From an uncultured Bacteroidales bacterium (GTDB lineage: Bacteria; Bacteroidota; Bacteroidia; Bacteroidales; JAUNSR01), in the NCBI GenBank assembly GCA_947074165.1, contig CAMTOT010000010.1:1-20749 (forward strand): a DNA stretch of 20,749 bases. Reading direction: 5' to 3'. Below are positions 9,203 to 18,567 of this stretch, in pieces. How positions within the stretch are numbered: position 1 is the first letter of the stretch; the number at the start of each line of letters is the position of its first letter. A program made the translations under genes and the position numbers. The notes under the pieces are model-generated. The model did not search any database. It was not told where the DNA came from and saw nothing but the letters and a program-made list of their open reading frames with translations.

Positions 9203-10339
9203 ATGATTATGGAACTTAGTCTATTACAACACTATTGGTGGTTTCTTATATCACTTCTGGCAGCACTCCTTGTTGCTCTTATGTTTGTACAGGGTGGTCA
9301 GACCCTGTTGGTGCAAATCGCGAAAGATGATCTGGAAAAAAAGATGATCCTAAACTCTATAGGTAAGAAGTGGGAACTTACTTTCACGACGCTTGTTGTG
9401 TTTGGTGGTGCTTTCTTCGCGTCTTTTCCTTTGTTTTATTCTACAAGCTTCGGGGGAGCTTACTGGCTGTGGATGATAATCTTATTCAGTTTTATTGTAC
9501 AGGCGGTAGGGTATGAATATATGAATAAAGAAGATAATTTTCTTGGGAAAAAGGTTTATGAGATATTCCTATATATAAACGGAAGCGTTGGTGTATTTTT
9601 TATCGGTGTCGCGGTTGGTTCTATGTTTACGGGCGCGCCTTTTGTGGTCGGTAAAATTAATATTACAGATCTTACTAATCCTACAATATCCTATTGGGGT
9701 GATAATTTACATGGGCTGGGAGAATTATCGAAGGTCCCTAATCTTTGTCTTGGCGCGGCACTTGTATTTCTTTCTCGTATAGGAGGCGCAATGTATCTTC
9801 TGAATAATGTAGATAATAATAATCTAAACGAAAAATGTCGTAAAGCAGCATTAATGAACTTTATCCCGTTTTTAGTCTTCTTTCTGACTTTTGTATTCTG
9901 TATCTTTTTGCGTGAAGGGTTTGCCGTAGATACATCTACAGAGATGGTATACATGAAAAAATATAAATACCTTTCAAATATGTATGAAGTATGGCCTTTA
10001 GGTTTAATGTTTCTTGCAGGAGTTCTGCTTGTGCTTTTCTCCGGATTTAAAATGTTGAAGGGGGAAAGTATGCGTCGTTTGTTCTGGTTTGAAGCATTTG
10101 GCGTTTTACTTGTAGTTTTGTCGCTTTTCCTTTGTCTTGGATATAATAACACTGCCTATTATCCATCTACTGCGGATATTCAGAGTTCGCTTACAATAAA
10201 AAATAGTTCTTCCAGTAAATATACTCTTGAGGCTATGTCGTATGTTTCTATTTTGCTAGCGCTGGTAATTTTTTATACCGTAGTCACATGGCGCAAGATG
10301 GATAAAAGACGCATTAAAGAGAATGATTACGAACATTGA
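9203..10339 (+). CDS. cydB: Cytochrome bd quinol oxidase subunit II
   Basis: Second integral subunit of the bd oxidase, 378 residues (379 in E. coli), with about eight or nine TM helices. It is identified by its place directly after cydA and by segments that align with E. coli CydB, such as FGGAFFASFPLFYSTSFGG (68-86). Two signatures familiar from Proteobacteria are absent: the TM1 DGFDMG motif is replaced by QGGQTLL (30-36), and the WDGNQVW motif by WELTFTT (57-63), where Glu58 takes the place of Asp58. A second ATG at 9209 (MELSLL) is possible as start. The operon ends at the hairpin terminator at 10380-10438. Confidence 0.95.
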   Translation: MIMELSLLQHYWWFLISLLAALLVALMFVQGGQTLLVQIAKDDLEKKMILNSIGKKWELTFTTLVVFGGAFFASFPLFYSTSFGGAYWLWMIILFSFIVQAVGYEYMNKEDNFLGKKVYEIFLYINGSVGVFFIGVAVGSMFTGAPFVVGKINITDLTNPTISYWGDNLHGLGELSKVPNLCLGAALVFLSRIGGAMYLLNNVDNNNLNEKCRKAALMNFIPFLVFFLTFVFCIFLREGFAVDTSTEMVYMKKYKYLSNMYEVWPLGLMFLAGVLLVLFSGFKMLKGESMRRLFWFEAFGVLLVVLSLFLCLGYNNTAYYPSTADIQSSLTIKNSSSSKYTLEAMSYVSILLALVIFYTVVTWRKMDKRRIKENDYEH

Positions 10340-10369
10340 TATACATAAATAGTTATAATAAATTATTTA

Positions 10370-10401
10370 TTTGACTGTTAATCCTTTTTTTGTTTATTTT
10401 G
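10370..10401 (+). promoter_or_regulatory. ruvA: Candidate ruvA-sprA promoter inside the cyd terminator
   Basis: TTTG at 10370-10373 is followed, after a 20-nt spacer, by TTATTTTG at 10394-10401. This is a 7/8 match to TAnnTTTG at the correct Bacteroidota spacing. Transcription would start near 10407, giving a leader of about 30 nt before the ruvA ATG. The -7 box falls at the left-arm/loop boundary of the terminator hairpin. Prediction by motif only. Confidence 0.45.
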
Positions 10402-10438
10402 AATCATCAAACTGAACAAAAAAAGGATTTTTTATTAT
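10380..10438 (+). terminator. Rho-independent terminator after cydB
   Basis: A perfect 15-bp inverted repeat (arms 10380-10394 and 10415-10429, each containing a 7-base T or A run) surrounds a 20-nt loop and is followed by a T-rich tract (10428-10434). It ends one base before the ruvA ATG at 10439. It would terminate the cyd transcript and insulate ruvA-sprA. Confidence 0.8.
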
Positions 10439-11020
10439 ATGATTGAATTCATCACAGGAGAAGTCGCAGAACTAACTCCCGCATCTGTAGTTTTAGAGTG
10501 TTATGGTATTGGTTATTTTCTTAATATTTCACTTAATACATATTCATCTTTAGCACAAGGAAAAAAAGCAAAACTATATGTTTATGAGGCTATAAGAGAG
10601 GATGCCCATGTGCTTTTTGGTTTTATAGACAAACGTGAAAGAGAAATGTTTCTTCTTCTTATCTCTGTTTCAGGTGTCGGACCGAATACAGGCCGCATGA
10701 TCCTTTCCTCATTGTCTTCGTCGGAGTTGGAAAACGCTATTGCTTCTGGCAACGATAAAATGCTGAAAAATGTGAAGGGTATAGGTGCAAAAACCGCTCA
10801 ACGAATAATAGTTGATCTGAAAGATAAAATAAAATGTACATCATCTACGTTATTACCTAATGAAGTATCAAATTCTGATGTTTCAGAAGAAGCGATAGCT
10901 GCTTTGGTTATGTTAGGCTTCCCTCAGAATTTATCACAAAAGTGCGTAACAAGTATTCTGAAAGAAACACCTACGGCTAAAGTAGAGCAGGTAATAAAAC
11001 AAGCGTTGAAAATGTTGTAA
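10439..11020 (+). CDS. ruvA: Holliday junction branch-migration protein RuvA
   Basis: DNA-binding subunit of the RuvAB branch-migration complex. It tetramerises on Holliday junctions and loads the RuvB motor. It has 193 residues, close to the usual 190-205. Domain I is an OB fold (about 1-64). Domain II carries two helix-hairpin-helix motifs, GVGPNTG (79-85) and GIGAKTA (114-120). A variable linker (about 133-147) leads to the RuvB-contacting domain III (about 148-193). The first codon lies at the end of the upstream terminator, which fixes the start well. sprA begins 6 nt downstream, so the two form one transcription unit. No ruvB or ruvC is present nearby. Confidence 0.97.
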   Translation: MIEFITGEVAELTPASVVLECYGIGYFLNISLNTYSSLAQGKKAKLYVYEAIREDAHVLFGFIDKREREMFLLLISVSGVGPNTGRMILSSLSSSELENAIASGNDKMLKNVKGIGAKTAQRIIVDLKDKIKCTSSTLLPNEVSNSDVSEEAIAALVMLGFPQNLSQKCVTSILKETPTAKVEQVIKQALKML

Positions 11021-11026
11021 CATTTA

Positions 11027-14000
11027 ATGTCTAATAGGTTTAAATATACAAAATATATATTTTTTGCTATCGGCGGAGCAGTTTTCTGTTCCGCCTTTGG
11101 TGTATATTCAAGCCCTATAGCACAGGTTTTTGAAGGTTTTATACCTCAGCCCGCTACCGGTCAGGAGGTTAAAGCTGATACAATAACCACTAAGTTTAAA
11201 GTTAAAAAGACAGTCGCTAATTCTCCGGAAGAGTTTATAGAGAACTCTCCGGTTGATTTGAAAGATCCTGAAAACATAAAAAGAGTAGTTGAGTACGACC
11301 CCGTTACCAAAGGGTACGTGTTTAAAACTATGATTGGAGATGAGGTAATCTCCACACCTTTTTCGTTAAGTAAAGAGGAATATGAAAATTACACTGAAAA
11401 ACAGATGATGAGAAAGTATTTTCATGAGAAAAATGCTGAAAACTTCATTAAAGGTTCAGAAAGTGAGTTTAATTTTCTTGATATGCAATTTGGTCTGGGG
11501 CCTGCCGAAAAAATATTCGGTCCAGGTGGTGTGCAGATTAAAACTCAGGGGACGGCGGAGATATCTATGGGTTTGAAAAACAATAAGGTTGATAACCCAA
11601 CTTTGCCTGCCCGATCAAGAAATAAAACATATTTTGATTTTGACGAACAGATTCAATTAAATGTCAATGCCTCTGTAGGAGACAAGATGTCATTTAATAT
11701 GAATTATAATACTGATGCTACTTTTGATTATGATGCTCAAAAATTAAAGCTGGCATATACAGGTAAAGAAGACGAGATAATAAAATCGCTTGAAGCGGGA
11801 AATGTGAGCATGACTACTGGCTCATCTCTTATACGTGGTGGTTCTGCTCTTTTTGGTGTCAAATCAGTAATGCAGTTTGGTAAACTAACAGCCACTGCAC
11901 TGGTTGCTCAACAAGAGTCCTCATCACAGACTGTAAGTTCAAAAGGTGGTGCTCAGGTTAGGGGATTTGAGTTCACCGCAGATTCGTATGATGAAGACCG
12001 TCATTTCTTTTTGGGACATTATTTCCGTGATAATTATGATAAAAATGTTTCTAAGCTACCATATATTTCTTCGGGCGTAGAAATAACAAAGTTAGAGGTC
12101 TGGGTGACAAATAAGCGCGGCAATTATGATGAGGCGAGAAACATTGTAGCATTTATGGACCTTGGTGAGTCCTCAAGAATGAATAATAGTTTCTGGGCAG
12201 GCGGTGCAGCGCAAAGTCCGTCTAACAGTTCTAATAACTTATATAATACTATTAATTCTCAATATCCGGGAGCAAGAGATATAAGTCTGGTTACTCAGGC
12301 GTTATCTCCACTTGCGGCCTATGGCATTGAGGGCGGACATGATTATGAGAAGGTAGAAAGTGCCAGAAAGATGAGTTCTTCTGAATATATTCTTAACTCG
12401 TCTTTAGGATATATATCTCTGAAATCTAAGTTAAATTCAGACGAAGTCTTAGCAGTGTCGTTTGAGTATACGCTAAACGGAGTCGTTTATCAGGTCGGAG
12501 AGTTCTCTACATCTTCGTCCTCGTCAGAGAATTCTACTCAAACATTATATCTGAAATTACTGAAAGGAACATCAACCAATCCCCTTACTCCGATGTGGGA
12601 TCTTATGATGAAGAATGTTTATTCACTTAATGCTTATCAATTACAAAAAGATAAGTTCAAGATGGATATTCAGTATATGAGTGATACTACAGGTGTTTAT
12701 CTTAATTATATACAGGCGGGAAACATTAAAGAGACACTTCTTTTAAGAGTAATGAATCTTGACCGGTTAGATTCTAATTCTCAGCCATATCCTGACGGTA
12801 CTTTCGACTATGTAGAGGGTTATACGATACAGCCTTCTACCGGGCGTGTAATATTCCCTGCTGTAGAGCCTTTCGGATCTTATCTTGCTGAAAAGATAGG
12901 AGATCCTGTGCTTGCTCAGAAATATTGCTATTATGAGCTCTATGACTCAACTCTTACTGTGGCCAGACAGGTCGCTGAGAAGAATAAATTCAGAATAAAA
13001 GGAGAATACAAAGCCTCTTCAGGTGCAGAAATAAATCTAAACGCAATGAATGTACCACGAGGTTCCGTTGTCGTTACTGCAGGAGGAATGACCCTTACAG
13101 AGAATACTGACTATACCGTAGATTATACTATGGGTGTAGTAACTATCCTTAATCAGAGTATTTTGGAGTCGGGTACCAACATCAGTGTTTCACTGGAGAA
13201 TCAATCAACCTTTAGTATGCAGCGAAAAACGATGCTCGGGCTTGATCTTCAGTATCTGATAAATCCTAATTTCAATATCGGAGGTACGGTAATACACCTC
13301 TCAGAGAAGCCGCTTACAACAAAAGTAAGTATGGATGATATACCTCTGAAGAATACTATATACGGATTTAATACGAGCTATAAGGGGCAGAATATGTGGC
13401 TGACCAACCTTATAGGCGCTGTGCCGTGGATAAATGCAACAGCTCCATCTTCCATATCCGTTATGGCTGAGTATGCACAGCTCTTACCAGGTCACTCCAA
13501 AGAAATAAAAGAGAATGGTGAAGTTTATCTTGATGATTTTGAATCTTCACAAACAGGATATGATATAAGGTCGCCTTATGCGTGGCAACTTGCCTCTACA
13601 CCTTATGATCCGGCTTCTAACGCGTTATTTCCAGAGGCGGCTCTTTCCAACGATATACGTTATGGCAAAAACAGAGCATTGCTAAACTGGTATTATATAG
13701 ACAGGCTATTTACACAACGTAGCTCATCACTTACACCATCTCATATAAAAGGAGATCTTGATCAGCTCTCAAATCACTATGTGAGAGAGATTAACTATAG
13801 TGAGATATATCCAAATAAGCAGCTGAGTTATGGAGAGTCAGGTGTATTGACCGCATTAAATCTTTCATTTTATCCAACAGAAAGAGGTCCGTACAATCTT
13901 GATGTAGACGATGTCGATTCAGACGGCTATCTTATCAACCCGGAATCAAGATGGGGTGGTATGATGAGAAAAATGGACAACTCAGACTTTGAAACAGCAA

Positions 14001-17000
14001 ATATCGAATATATCCAGTTCTGGATGATGGATCCGTTTATTTATGATTCTCTTGAGACAAATATAGGGGGTGATCTGTATTTCAATCTTGGAGAGGTATC
14101 TGAGGATATTCTTAAAGACGGGAAGAAAGCATTCGAGAATGGACTACCTATCGACAACGATACTACGTATATAACCAATACCGTATGGGGACGTGTCTCA
14201 AAACGTAATTCGACTGTATATGCATTTGATAATACAGCAGGAGCACGTAAGAAGCAAGATGTAGGTTTCAATGGATTATCGACAGAAGATGAATTTCAAT
14301 TTCCTACATATAAAAACTATGTGGAAAAACTTCTGCAAAAACTATCGCCTACAGCGATTTCAAAAATGCAGGCTGATCCTTTTTCTGCTCTTAATGATCC
14401 TGCGGGCGATAATTATCATTATTATCGCGGGTCTGATTATGATAATGAGCAACGCCCGATTTTGGATAGATATAAAAGGTATAATAATGTAGAGGGGAAC
14501 TCTACCGCATCTGAAGATTCTCCGGAAAGATATGATATATCAGCAAAATCAGTCCCTGATGTAGAGGATATTAATCAGGATAATACGCTTAACGAGTATG
14601 AGCGTTATTTTCAGTATCGTATCTCTGTAAGGCCAAAGGATATGATTGTGGGGCAGAACTTTATAGCGGATAAAAAAACAGCTAAAGTAAAACTTCGCAA
14701 TGGAAAAGAGGAGACGGTAAACTGGTATCAGTTTAAAGTGCCGCTTTCTGATTATGAGAAGCAAGTTGGGTCGATAAAGGACTTTAAAAGTATTCGCTTT
14801 ATGAGGCTATTTATGACTCAGTTCTCAAAAGAAGTACATCTTAGATTCGCGACTATGGACTTGATGCGTGGAGACTGGCGTACATATACCCAGGCTCTAA
14901 ATAAGCAGGGAATAGCGCCGGTTACCGACGGACAGCTCGATGTGTCAGTTATGAATATAGAGGAGAATTCCGGTTCTCAACCTGTCAATTATATAATGCC
15001 TCCGGGGGTGACGCGTATAGTAGACCCGGGACAGTCTCAGATCACTCAACTAAATGAGCAGTCTCTTAGCATGAAGGTGACATCTCTTGCTCCTTCAGAC
15101 GCGAGGGCGGTATACAAAACTATGTCTACCGATTTACGTCGTTTTGAGCGTCTTCAGTTGTTTGTCCATGCCGAAGCTCTTATTGACAACAGCACAAACC
15201 TGGGTAATGGTGAGTTGTCTGTATTTATGAGGATTGGTTCTGATTATAAAGACAATTATTATGAATACGAGATTCCTCTGAAGCTGACAGAACCGGGTGT
15301 ATATAATAACAGTAGTTCTCTTGACCGACAGATTGTATGGCCTGAGGATAATATGTTTGATTTTCCACTTTCTGTTTTTACCGATCTCAAACTTGAACGC
15401 AACGCAGAGAAACGAAAGTCTCACTCGAACGTGTCATTTACAACATTATATACGTCTTATGACCCGGACAAAAAGACCAATAAAGTGTCTATAGTTGGTA
15501 ATCCTTCTTTATCGGAAGTGAAAACCATTATGATTGGTATCAGAAATAACTCCAAGAATGTGAAATCAGGTACCGTATGGGTTAATGAACTTCGTCTTAC
15601 TGATTTTAAAGAGAAAGGAGGTTGGGCAGCAAAGACAAATATAAATATCGGGGTAAGTGACATCGCAACGGTTAATTTCGGTGGTCATGTTGAAACTTCA
15701 GGTTTTGGTAGTGTTGATCAAAGTCTTACAGAACGTCGCATGGATGACTATTATCAGTATAATATAGCTACCCAGGTTGATTTAGGCAGATTAATACCTG
15801 AACAGGTGAAACTTCAGGCACCAATGTTCTATTCATATTCAAAAGAGATTGTCAATCCCGAATATGATCCGTACAATCAGGATATTACTCTTGAACAGAG
15901 TCTTGATAACGCTGCCAATAAGCATGAAAGAGATTCTATAAAGCAGATGGCACAGGAAATTGTAGAGACAAAAAGCTTTAGTCTTTCTAATGTGAGATTT
16001 AATCATCAGAGTAAGAACCCAATGCCTTGGGATCCTGCTAATTTTTCTGCCGGTTACTCTTTCTCGCATATAAGAAAGCAAGATCCGACAATCGAATATG
16101 AAGACAACTTTGATTATAAAGGAAATCTCAGCTATACATATAGTCCTTTTATAAAGCCGTTAGCTCCATGGTCGAAGTCTAAAAAAAGATCTCCGTATTT
16201 CAGATTGTTTAAAGATTTTAGTTTGCAATGGCTTCCGAATACAATAGGTTTATATTCGTCTGTAAATCGTACCTATTACGAGCAGCAATTGAGAAATGTC
16301 GATGCTGATGGTCAGACAAGCGGATACTCAATACCTGTTTCATATAGTAAGAAGTTTCAGTGGAATCGTCAGAGTACTATTAACTGGAATCTGACTAAGG
16401 CTATAAGACTTAACTTTAATGCGGCTACCAACGCGCGTATTGATGAGCCAAATGTTCCTGTCAATAAACGTCTTTACAGAGATGAATATGAGATATGGAA
16501 AGACTCAATAAGTCAGAGTATAAAGAATCTTGGTACGCCGATTGACTATAATCAGACTTTTGATGCTACATTTAATGTACCGCTTAATAAATTTCCGTTG
16601 CTGGACTGGACAACTCTTAATCTAAAGTATAATGCAAATTATGCATGGAACAGAGGTGTCTATATAGATGAAGATACTCAGCTTGGAAACTCTATCAACA
16701 ATCAGGCGGCATTTGGTTTTGATACACGCTTTAATCTTGAGACCCTTTACAATAAGTCTAAATTTTTAAAAGAGACAAATCGTAAATTCTCAAACTCAGG
16801 CAGAAGTCAAAACAATAGGTCGAATGTGGCTAAAAAAACAACAAAGAAGTTTAATCAAAGAGTAAGGCTAAAACCGGATACTACTGTGACTGTTAAACAT
16901 AATCTTGATACACGGCGACTTATAGTCTCAGCTAAGGATAATAAAAATAAAACTTATAATGTAGAGTATAAGGTAAAAGACAAGAGTTCCATTATCATTA

Positions 17001-18502
17001 CAAATAAAGACTCTATTCCGATTCAGATAAGTGTATTGCCTGCTCCCGGATATGAAGATAAAATATGGTATAAGACAGCGCAATACAGTGCACGTACATT
17101 AATGATGGTAAGAAATGTATCTGTTAATTACAAATTGACAAACTCTACTTATCTGCCGTCATTTATACCAAACGCCGGCGACTTTCTTGGTCAGAACAAC
17201 GCCGGCGACTATATGGCGCCTGGTCTTGGTTTTGCTTTCGGATTTAAAGGAGGTCAGTCTTATGTAGATGAAGCGTCATCAAACGGATGGCTCATAATGA
17301 GTGATTCAATTACTACTCCTGCTACGTATAGTAAGAATGAAGACCTGCAAATAAGGGTTGCTTTAGAGCCTATCAGAGGACTTAAGATCGATCTTACAGG
17401 TACGCATGCCTCAAACAATAGCAACAGTTATCAATATATGTTTGATAATGTGGCTATACAGCGCTCGGGTAACTTCACAATGACTACCATCGCATTGAGA
17501 ACATCATTGCGAGGTGCTAATTCGAATAATGCGTATCAGTCAGATGCCTTCGATCAGTTTTTGAAAAACAGGCAGGTAATCGCAGACAGGATAAACAATA
17601 ATTACTCGGGAGTTTATTATCCTGGTGAAGGTTTTATGGCTGGTAACTATCTCGCTAACTCAAAATTCAATCCTGAGATTGCGGGAGACAGGCTTAATTC
17701 AGCAGATGTTATGATACCGGCGTTTATTGCCGCTTATACCGGAAAGGATGCTGGAAAGATTGGACTTACGGCTTTTCCGTCACTAAAAGATATTCTTCCT
17801 AACTGGAGAGTAACGTATGACGGACTAGGTAAGATACCTTTCCTTGCTAAATACTTTAAAAGTATAAATCTGACACACGCATATCGTTGCACCTATGCAG
17901 TAGGTTCTTTCTCGTCTTTTCTTAATTACATAGAAAATGACGGAGGCTATGGATTTACTCTGGACGCTACTTCGGGTAATCCGATTCCTTCTACTCCGTT
18001 TGATATTTCGACGGTTACTATGACAGAGTCTTATGCGCCGCTTTTAGGAATAGACATGACATTAAAGAACAATATGACTCTTCGCACAGAGTATAAGGAT
18101 ACGAGAAATTTAAGTCTGAATATGTCGTCAGTGCAGATTGTAGAGGCTCTGACTAAAGATTATACTATAGGAGCAGGGTATAAAATATCCAACTTCAATA
18201 CTATTCTCGGTATGCCGGGTGGCGGACAGAAAGGTGTTAATCATGATCTAAATCTTCGCGGCGATTTGACATACAGAATTCAGAACGCTCTGATAAGAAA
18301 GATTGAAGAAGCATACACTCAGGCAACTTCGGGTACAAAAGGTCTGACTATAAAGGTTACTGCCGATTATACATTTAGCCGACTGCTTACAGTACGGGCT
18401 TATTATGATAAGCAGATTAATACACCATTAGTATCGTCATCCTCTTATCCTATATCGAGCGCCAACTATGGTATTACGTTTAAGCTATCATTAACACGAT
18501 AG
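11027..18502 (+). CDS. sprA: T9SS outer-membrane translocon SprA/Sov
   Basis: Giant outer-membrane beta-barrel that forms the type IX secretion pore, called SprA in gliding Flavobacterium and Sov in Porphyromonas. It has 2491 residues, within the family's usual range of about 2400-2500. A hydrophobic signal segment (about 8-32) leads to the SprA N-terminal signature: FGPGGVQIKTQG (164-175), FDFDEQIQLNVNASVGDKM (203-221) and KLAYTG (241-246). Further family blocks include YLDDFESSQT (about 832-841), SFYPTERGPYN (about 946-956) and WVNELRL (about 1516-1522). The protein ends in an amphipathic strand, YGITFKLSLTR. The reading frame is open throughout, with no frameshift. It is followed by the bidirectional terminator at 18510. 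Its presence implies a functional T9SS with CTD-tagged cargo elsewhere in the genome. Confidence 0.97.
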   Translation: MSNRFKYTKYIFFAIGGAVFCSAFGVYSSPIAQVFEGFIPQPATGQEVKADTITTKFKVKKTVANSPEEFIENSPVDLKDPENIKRVVEYDPVTKGYVFKTMIGDEVISTPFSLSKEEYENYTEKQMMRKYFHEKNAENFIKGSESEFNFLDMQFGLGPAEKIFGPGGVQIKTQGTAEISMGLKNNKVDNPTLPARSRNKTYFDFDEQIQLNVNASVGDKMSFNMNYNTDATFDYDAQKLKLAYTGKEDEIIKSLEAGNVSMTTGSSLIRGGSALFGVKSVMQFGKLTATALVAQQESSSQTVSSKGGAQVRGFEFTADSYDEDRHFFLGHYFRDNYDKNVSKLPYISSGVEITKLEVWVTNKRGNYDEARNIVAFMDLGESSRMNNSFWAGGAAQSPSNSSNNLYNTINSQYPGARDISLVTQALSPLAAYGIEGGHDYEKVESARKMSSSEYILNSSLGYISLKSKLNSDEVLAVSFEYTLNGVVYQVGEFSTSSSSSENSTQTLYLKLLKGTSTNPLTPMWDLMMKNVYSLNAYQLQKDKFKMDIQYMSDTTGVYLNYIQAGNIKETLLLRVMNLDRLDSNSQPYPDGTFDYVEGYTIQPSTGRVIFPAVEPFGSYLAEKIGDPVLAQKYCYYELYDSTLTVARQVAEKNKFRIKGEYKASSGAEINLNAMNVPRGSVVVTAGGMTLTENTDYTVDYTMGVVTILNQSILESGTNISVSLENQSTFSMQRKTMLGLDLQYLINPNFNIGGTVIHLSEKPLTTKVSMDDIPLKNTIYGFNTSYKGQNMWLTNLIGAVPWINATAPSSISVMAEYAQLLPGHSKEIKENGEVYLDDFESSQTGYDIRSPYAWQLASTPYDPASNALFPEAALSNDIRYGKNRALLNWYYIDRLFTQRSSSLTPSHIKGDLDQLSNHYVREINYSEIYPNKQLSYGESGVLTALNLSFYPTERGPYNLDVDDVDSDGYLINPESRWGGMMRKMDNSDFETANIEYIQFWMMDPFIYDSLETNIGGDLYFNLGEVSEDILKDGKKAFENGLPIDNDTTYITNTVWGRVSKRNSTVYAFDNTAGARKKQDVGFNGLSTEDEFQFPTYKNYVEKLLQKLSPTAISKMQADPFSALNDPAGDNYHYYRGSDYDNEQRPILDRYKRYNNVEGNSTASEDSPERYDISAKSVPDVEDINQDNTLNEYERYFQYRISVRPKDMIVGQNFIADKKTAKVKLRNGKEETVNWYQFKVPLSDYEKQVGSIKDFKSIRFMRLFMTQFSKEVHLRFATMDLMRGDWRTYTQALNKQGIAPVTDGQLDVSVMNIEENSGSQPVNYIMPPGVTRIVDPGQSQITQLNEQSLSMKVTSLAPSDARAVYKTMSTDLRRFERLQLFVHAEALIDNSTNLGNGELSVFMRIGSDYKDNYYEYEIPLKLTEPGVYNNSSSLDRQIVWPEDNMFDFPLSVFTDLKLERNAEKRKSHSNVSFTTLYTSYDPDKKTNKVSIVGNPSLSEVKTIMIGIRNNSKNVKSGTVWVNELRLTDFKEKGGWAAKTNINIGVSDIATVNFGGHVETSGFGSVDQSLTERRMDDYYQYNIATQVDLGRLIPEQVKLQAPMFYSYSKEIVNPEYDPYNQDITLEQSLDNAANKHERDSIKQMAQEIVETKSFSLSNVRFNHQSKNPMPWDPANFSAGYSFSHIRKQDPTIEYEDNFDYKGNLSYTYSPFIKPLAPWSKSKKRSPYFRLFKDFSLQWLPNTIGLYSSVNRTYYEQQLRNVDADGQTSGYSIPVSYSKKFQWNRQSTINWNLTKAIRLNFNAATNARIDEPNVPVNKRLYRDEYEIWKDSISQSIKNLGTPIDYNQTFDATFNVPLNKFPLLDWTTLNLKYNANYAWNRGVYIDEDTQLGNSINNQAAFGFDTRFNLETLYNKSKFLKETNRKFSNSGRSQNNRSNVAKKTTKKFNQRVRLKPDTTVTVKHNLDTRRLIVSAKDNKNKTYNVEYKVKDKSSIIITNKDSIPIQISVLPAPGYEDKIWYKTAQYSARTLMMVRNVSVNYKLTNSTYLPSFIPNAGDFLGQNNAGDYMAPGLGFAFGFKGGQSYVDEASSNGWLIMSDSITTPATYSKNEDLQIRVALEPIRGLKIDLTGTHASNNSNSYQYMFDNVAIQRSGNFTMTTIALRTSLRGANSNNAYQSDAFDQFLKNRQVIADRINNNYSGVYYPGEGFMAGNYLANSKFNPEIAGDRLNSADVMIPAFIAAYTGKDAGKIGLTAFPSLKDILPNWRVTYDGLGKIPFLAKYFKSINLTHAYRCTYAVGSFSSFLNYIENDGGYGFTLDATSGNPIPSTPFDISTVTMTESYAPLLGIDMTLKNNMTLRTEYKDTRNLSLNMSSVQIVEALTKDYTIGAGYKISNFNTILGMPGGGQKGVNHDLNLRGDLTYRIQNALIRKIEEAYTQATSGTKGLTIKVTADYTFSRLLTVRAYYDKQINTPLVSSSSYPISSANYGITFKLSLTR

Positions 18503-18509
18503 TAAGCAT

Positions 18510-18554
18510 AAAAAAGCAGCATTATATCTTATCAAGGTATTATGCTGCTTTTTT
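18510..18554. terminator. Bidirectional terminator between sprA and the channel gene
   Basis: A 13-bp stem (18510-18522 with 18542-18554; core GCAGCAT/ATGCTGC) has A-runs on the left and T-runs on the right. It can therefore terminate both the plus-strand ruvA-sprA message and the convergent minus-strand channel message. Confidence 0.9.
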
Positions 18555-18567
18555 TTATGTAAATTGA

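Noticed and set aside
9691..10152. 153-codon minus-strand frame inside cydB
   Set aside because: It is antisense to a clear cydB and has a basic, unstructured composition without family features.
17171..17210. 13-bp direct repeat containing GCCGGC inside sprA
   Set aside because: It encodes a repeated Asn-Ala-Gly-Asp in the barrel and is readily explained as coding sequence.
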